Shown: positions 60,363-64,000 of the stretch, in pieces
Numbering within the stretch: the stretch's first letter is position 1
How the letters are laid out: each line of letters opens with the position of its first letter
Origin: Kangsaoukella pontilimi
GTDB taxonomy: Bacteria; Pseudomonadota; Alphaproteobacteria; Rhodobacterales; Rhodobacteraceae
NCBI RefSeq assembly: GCF_009830125.1
Contig: NZ_WUPT01000001.1
Location: 62,001 to 126,000, forward strand
Length of the DNA: 64,000 nt
Direction of reading: 5' to 3'
Notes under the pieces: model-generated
Databases searched by the model: none
Told to the model about the DNA's origin: nothing
What the model saw: the letters and a program-made list of their open reading frames with translations, nothing else
Made by a program: the position numbers and the translations under genes

Positions 60363-61253
60363 ATGGCGACCGCAAGAGCGGATCACAGCGCCCCCGTTGA
60401 GGGTGAGCCGGTGATCTTTCGTCTGATAGGAGCGTTCATTCGCGCGATCCTCGTGGTCGCGGTTCTGGCGTTGCCCTCTCTGATCCTGCCTGGCTTCAAT
60501 TCCGACACTGCCCAGATCGTCGCGCTGATCGCCATTTTCGGCGCCAGCCTGACCTTCTTCGAATACGCCTCGTCCTATCCCGGCCTCGTCGAGTTCCGCG
60601 ACGCGCCGCCCTTCAACCGCATCCGCTTCGCCTCGCTGGCGATCACGCTCTGCACGCTGGCCCTCATGGTCCGGGGGCAGGTTCTGCCCAGTGACGTGAC
60701 CGACGTGGTCAACGCGATCGGAGCGACTGTCGGACGGGTAATCGACTTTCCCTATTCGCCTGTGCGGCTTGTCGTTCTGATGCTGCCCCCCGACGCGCCC
60801 GTTCAGCACGTGGAACTGGTCCGCAACGCCGCCGGCATGGCCTATCTGATTTCACTCGTGACCCTCGCGGTCTTCCTGATTCTGCAGCGCATCCGCCGTT
60901 GGCCGCTCAGAAACGGGGCCTTCAACGTCTGGGTCAACCTGCCCACCTTCGACCCGACCGCAGGCGGCGACGTTGTCGAGCGGCTCGAGCGGGACGCCCG
61001 CTTTAACGTTGCATTAGGGTTTTTGCTGCCATTCCTGACACCAGCCGTGGTGAAATCCGCGACATCGCTCTTCGGATCGGTGTCGTTGGAGAATCCGCAT
61101 ACGCTGATCTGGACGGTGTCGGCTTGGGCCTTTCTTCCTGCTTCTCTCTTCATGCGTGGTATTGCCATGGGCCGCATCGCGGCCATGATCACCGAGAAAC
61201 GCCGGAGCGAACGCGAAAAGGACGACGCGTCAGAGGGGCTTTTGCCGGTCTGA
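60363..61253 (+). CDS. Conserved membrane protein, unknown function
   Basis: 296 residues with about six or seven predicted transmembrane helices (near 25-45, 50-68, 95-110, 120-135 region, 150-175, 220-240, 260-285) and a charged C-terminus (EKRRSEREKDDASEG). I do not recognise a named family, although the residue pattern looks like a Rhodobacteraceae-specific membrane protein. The upstream 261 bases contain its promoter region and that of mipA. It is followed with overlap by the nuclease-like gene. Confidence 0.72.
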   Translation: MATARADHSAPVEGEPVIFRLIGAFIRAILVVAVLALPSLILPGFNSDTAQIVALIAIFGASLTFFEYASSYPGLVEFRDAPPFNRIRFASLAITLCTLALMVRGQVLPSDVTDVVNAIGATVGRVIDFPYSPVRLVVLMLPPDAPVQHVELVRNAAGMAYLISLVTLAVFLILQRIRRWPLRNGAFNVWVNLPTFDPTAGGDVVERLERDARFNVALGFLLPFLTPAVVKSATSLFGSVSLENPHTLIWTVSAWAFLPASLFMRGIAMGRIAAMITEKRRSEREKDDASEGLLPV

Positions 61254-62341
61254 CCCTTGCCGCGCTCTGCGCCATGGCCGCCCCGCTTCGTGCCGAGACC
61301 CTGCGCGTAGCCCTCTTTCACACCGAACTCGATCGGGACGGGCCGGGGCTTCTGCTTCGGGACATCCTGAAGGACGACGACGATCAGGTTCGGGCGGCCC
61401 TAGCCGTTCTGCGGCACGTGGATGCCGACATTCTGGTTCTGTCCGGCATCGACTACGATCACCGGGGGCTGGCACTCGGCGCACTTGCAGACCGGCTGCC
61501 GCGCTACGTCTACCGCTTCGCCCTGCCGCCGAACCGGGGCCGCCCGAGCGGGCTGGACCTCGACGGGGACGGACGCATTGGCGGCGCTGGCGACGAGACC
61601 GGCTTTGCCGCTTTCGCCGGTGCGGGCGGACTGGCGGTGCTCAGCCGCCGGGCGATCCTTAGGGGTGGCGTACAGGATCGGACTGCGATGCCTTGGGGAC
61701 AGTTGCCCGATCATCTGGCCCCCGATGCCGTCAGCGGCGAGATGGCGCTTTCGACAACCGCGCATTGGACGGTACCTATCGACATAGGCGGCGGGCAGAC
61801 CCTGAGCCTTGTCGTCTGGCACGCCACGCCGCCGGTTTTCGACGGTCCGAAAGACCGAAACGGACGGCGCAACCATGATGAGACGCGGCTGGCGCACCTG
61901 ATGGCCAAAGAGGCGGTTGGGCCGGTCATCCTTGCCGGCTTAACCAATCTCGATCCTGTCGATGGCGAGGGGCGAGTTGAGGCGATGGCTGCCTTGCTGA
62001 ATGATCCGGCCTTCCGCGATCCCCGACCGGGAAGCGTCGGCGCAGTCCTCGCTTCGGAACGTGACGGCGGCGCTAACCTGAGACAGCGTGGTGACGCAGC
62101 CCTCGACACCGTCGACTGGCCCGACGGCGCGAACCGGCCCGGCAATCTGCGCACTGACCTCCTGCTGCCTTCCATCGATCTGAAGGTGTCGGCAGCCGGT
62201 GTCTTCTGGCCCCCGCCCGATGCGCTATTGAGCAGCGAGGTCGAGCGTGCCTCGCGCCACCGCGTTGTCTGGATCGATCTGGTGACGGATGGCGGCGGCG
62301 ATGGCGATCAGCGGCGGGGTCTGGCGAAAGCCGGGGACTAG
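61124..62341 (+). CDS. Endonuclease/exonuclease/phosphatase-like secreted protein, start uncertain
   Basis: Up to 405 residues. A signal peptide is visible around GAFAGLTLAALCAMAAPLRA, and the mature part begins ETLRVALFHTELDRDGPG. The fold follows the EEP (nuclease/phosphatase) superfamily with LVLSGIDYD near 110 and WHATPPVF and LAGLTNLDP in place of the usual His/Asp catalytic residues, so activity is doubtful. The only in-frame starts are TTG 61124, inside the preceding gene, and ATG 61274, which cuts the signal peptide; the real start may be a rare codon near 61229-61250. It overlaps the epimerase gene by 117 bases at the 3' ends. Confidence 0.7.
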   Translation: MGLSSCFSLHAWYCHGPHRGHDHRETPERTRKGRRVRGAFAGLTLAALCAMAAPLRAETLRVALFHTELDRDGPGLLLRDILKDDDDQVRAALAVLRHVDADILVLSGIDYDHRGLALGALADRLPRYVYRFALPPNRGRPSGLDLDGDGRIGGAGDETGFAAFAGAGGLAVLSRRAILRGGVQDRTAMPWGQLPDHLAPDAVSGEMALSTTAHWTVPIDIGGGQTLSLVVWHATPPVFDGPKDRNGRRNHDETRLAHLMAKEAVGPVILAGLTNLDPVDGEGRVEAMAALLNDPAFRDPRPGSVGAVLASERDGGANLRQRGDAALDTVDWPDGANRPGNLRTDLLLPSIDLKVSAAGVFWPPPDALLSSEVERASRHRVVWIDLVTDGGGDGDQRRGLAKAGD

Positions 62342-63088
62342 CGCGTCGAAGCGGCTGCCGTCGATCCGACGGGGCATCGATCTGGGAGACCGTCCCCCAA
62401 ACAGATGGCGTCCCGTATTCCAGACCGGCAGCATGGGCAGAACCGCCCACCCTGGAAACGCCCTCTGCCGGAGGGTGCGGCCGCTGGCGGAGGAGAGAAG
62501 CTCGGTCAGCTTATCGAAGGTCAGCGCGTAGCCCGTAAAGCTCACGTCCTCGAAGCGCTCGAGAAATTCGCGCCGCTCGGCCAATGCGACAGCGGCGCGC
62601 GCGAGATCGGGCAGGTAAGCCCAGTGGTGTGCGGCGTCGGCTCGGTCCGGTCGGATCACGACACCCTGGTGGAGCTTTGCCGCAGCGACACGGTCGAACC
62701 GCGTGCCGGTGGGCTCGGTGTCGATGAAATCGCCTGAGCGGAGGATAATCGTCCTGACGCCGGACCGGCGATACGTGTCTTCCATCCCGATCCGGACGCG
62801 CTCCAGCCGGTGCCGGGCGGGGTTCAGATGACTTGGGATCAGCACGGTCGCGCCGCTCGCTTGCGCCGCGTCAATCACCCGTTGGGTCAAATGGGGAAGG
62901 TCGTCCTCCCACCGGTCATGAGCCGAGTTCCATGCGTTTACGATCACATCCGCGCCCATAGCCGCATTGACCAGATCGCCCTCCGCCCGGTCGAAGACAC
63001 GGACGCGCCAGCCGGCGTTCCAGAACGCCTCCGCGGCATGACGGCCAAAGCGCCCCGTCGCTCCAAGGATCAGAACCGTGCCGGACAT
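62225..63088 (-). CDS. NAD(P)-binding epimerase/NmrA-like protein
   Basis: 287 residues. Rossmann motif VLILGATGRFGRHAAEAF near 5, then IVNAWNS, a dehydrogenase-like TLDxxxxxY-type active region not clearly kept, and HHWAYLPDLARAAVALAE near 170. It resembles extended short-chain dehydrogenases of the NmrA/SDR-a type, acting as NAD(P)-dependent oxidoreductases or redox sensors. Its C-terminal 39 codons overlap the convergent nuclease-like gene. Substrate unknown. Confidence 0.8.
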   Translation of the reverse strand: MSGTVLILGATGRFGRHAAEAFWNAGWRVRVFDRAEGDLVNAAMGADVIVNAWNSAHDRWEDDLPHLTQRVIDAAQASGATVLIPSHLNPARHRLERVRIGMEDTYRRSGVRTIILRSGDFIDTEPTGTRFDRVAAAKLHQGVVIRPDRADAAHHWAYLPDLARAAVALAERREFLERFEDVSFTGYALTFDKLTELLSSASGRTLRQRAFPGWAVLPMLPVWNTGRHLFGGRSPRSMPRRIDGSRFDALVPGFRQTPPLIAIAAAIRHQIDPDNAVARGTLDLAAQ

Positions 63089-63200
63089 GTCGGCCTCCTT
63101 CGTTGTGCCGGGCGGACTATCCGCGCCTGTCCTGTTCTTTGGAATTGGCGAAATTCGAACTTGGGTTATTCAGATTTGAATGGCTCATCGGGCCGACCGC

Positions 63201-63223
63201 CCGACGGCCATGACGCCGGTCGG
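63201..63223 (+). other. Hairpin upstream of leuB
   Basis: CCGAC and GTCGG, plus GGC and GCC inside, form an eight-base bulged stem about 70 bases upstream of leuB. It could belong to a leader or be a terminator for readthrough; a TTGACC element follows at 63236-63241. Weak evidence. Confidence 0.3.
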
Positions 63224-63294
63224 CAAGGGGTGTGCTTGACCCTCCGGCAGGGGCGGGCTACGCCGCTCGCAAAATCCTGCGGAGTGACCCTGAC

Positions 63295-64000
63295 ATGACC
63301 AATCCTTCCCTTCTCATCCTGCCGGGTGACGGCATCGGCCCCGAAGTCATGGCCGAGGTGCGCAAGATCATCGACTGGTACGGCGCCAAGCGGGGAATGG
63401 TCTTCGACGTGTCCGAGGACCTTGTCGGCGGCTGCGCCTATGACGCCCATGGCACGCCTCTGACCGACGAGACCATGGCCAAGGCGCAAGAGGTCGATGC
63501 GGTTCTGCTCGGTGCCGTCGGTGGCCCGAAATATGACAAGCTCGACTTCAGCGTGAAGCCCGAACGGGGCCTGCTCCGCCTGCGCAAGGAGATGGATCTC
63601 TACGCCAACCTTCGCCCCGCACAGTGTTTCGACGCTCTGGCCGATTTTTCGTCGCTGAAGGCGGACGTGGTTGGCGGCCTCGACATCATGATCATTCGCG
63701 AGCTGACCTCGGGCGTCTATTTCGGTGAGCCGCGCGGCATCATCAAGGAAGGCAACGAGCGGGTCGGGATCAACACGCAGCGTTATACCGAAAGCGAGAT
63801 CGCGCGCGTCGCGCGCTCGGCCTTCGAACTGGCGCGGAAACGGAACAACAAGGTCTGCTCGATGGAGAAGGCCAACGTCATGGAGTCGGGCGTGCTCTGG
63901 CGTGATGTCGTGCAGGAGATCCACGACGCCGAATACCCGGATGTCGAGCTTTCCCACATGTATGCCGACGCGGGTGCGATGCAGCTTACCCGCTGGCCCA
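63295..64000 (+). CDS. leuB: 3-isopropylmalate dehydrogenase, N-terminal part
   Basis: The first 235 codons are present; the gene runs past the window end. It begins [20 protein letters not shown], the LeuB/isocitrate-dehydrogenase family start, followed by [39 protein letters not shown] and the catalytic-site region [13 protein letters not shown] with Lys, and [16 protein letters not shown] lies 10 bases before the ATG. It oxidises 3-isopropylmalate in leucine synthesis, continuing from leuCD encoded 4 kb upstream. The separation from leuCD by four other genes is a common arrangement in the group. Confidence 0.96.
   Translation, partial: MTNPSLLILPGDGIGPEVMAEVRKIIDWYGAKRGMVFDVSEDLVGGCAYDAHGTPLTDETMAKAQEVDAVLLGAVGGPKYDKLDFSVKPERGLLRLRKEMDLYANLRPAQCFDALADFSSLKADVVGGLDIMIIRELTSGVYFGEPRGIIKEGNERVGINTQRYTESEIARVARSAFELARKRNNKVCSMEKANVMESGVLWRDVVQEIHDAEYPDVELSHMYADAGAMQLTRWP

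Noticed and set aside
60133-60375. 80-codon minus-strand frame in the mipA upstream gap
   Set aside because: Starts inside the neighbouring gene, no start signal, no recognisable features.
1-64000. tRNA, rRNA, CRISPR arrays, insertion sequences, prophage
   Set aside because: No cloverleaf-like, regularly spaced repeat, transposase or integrase sequence was recognised on either strand by reading; a dedicated RNA scan was not possible.

Overview
The window looks like chromosomal DNA of a member of the Rhodobacteraceae (Alphaproteobacteria), probably a marine, salt-exposed one. The grounds are high GC coding sequence with short intergenic gaps, a phaZ/phaC/phaP polyhydroxyalkanoate locus with TGCTGC-N3-GCAGCA operators, a DUF3305/DUF3306-type formate dehydrogenase locus, a Fur/Mur-type box in front of a manganese-type ABC transporter, a DUF2474 partner of CydAB, and an intergenic repeat family (core GAGTATTT...AGAAGAA). 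I saw no rRNA, tRNA, CRISPR, phage or insertion sequence. The genus assignment is inference.

Layout. 1-5160 (minus): a tightly overlapping operon with a bd-type quinol oxidase (cydA, cydB, DUF2474 protein) followed by a hydantoinase, a VOC protein, a hydantoin racemase and the start of a DapA-like gene. 5288-13288: an ectoine-hydrolase-like M24 peptidase, divergent from creatinase, then a polyamine-type ABC importer (ATPase, binding protein, DUF1330 protein, two permeases) whose first permease carries a very large extracytoplasmic insertion. Together 1-13.3 kb reads as a small organic-nitrogen catabolism region. 13.4-17.2 kb: a CheB-CheR-PAS-HWE histidine kinase and a single-domain response regulator. 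17.2-21.1 kb: PHA metabolism. 21.1-31 kb: a diguanylate cyclase, an EF-hand/ECF sigma/anti-sigma/CpxP-like stress operon, and assorted housekeeping, lipoprotein and transport genes.

31-38.6 kb: ettA, a GntR regulator, galU, and a three-gene operon gpsA - HAD phosphatase - ggpS that should make the compatible solute glucosylglycerol. 38.8-50.7 kb: a membrane-bound formate dehydrogenase locus with maturation genes, a TPR protein placed between the iron-sulfur and cytochrome b subunits, and a WD40-cytochrome c fusion. 50.8-54.8 kb: a manganese/zinc-type ABC transporter behind two Mur/Fur boxes. 54.8-64 kb: a KefB/C-like antiporter, leuC-leuD, a MipA-like porin, a membrane protein, a nuclease/phosphatase-like protein, an epimerase-like protein and the beginning of leuB.

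The least explained structures are the interspersed repeat (five copies, all intergenic, with GC-rich hairpins that differ in sequence but keep their fold in the full copies), the insertion in the ABC permease, and the separate-gene glucosylglycerol pathway.
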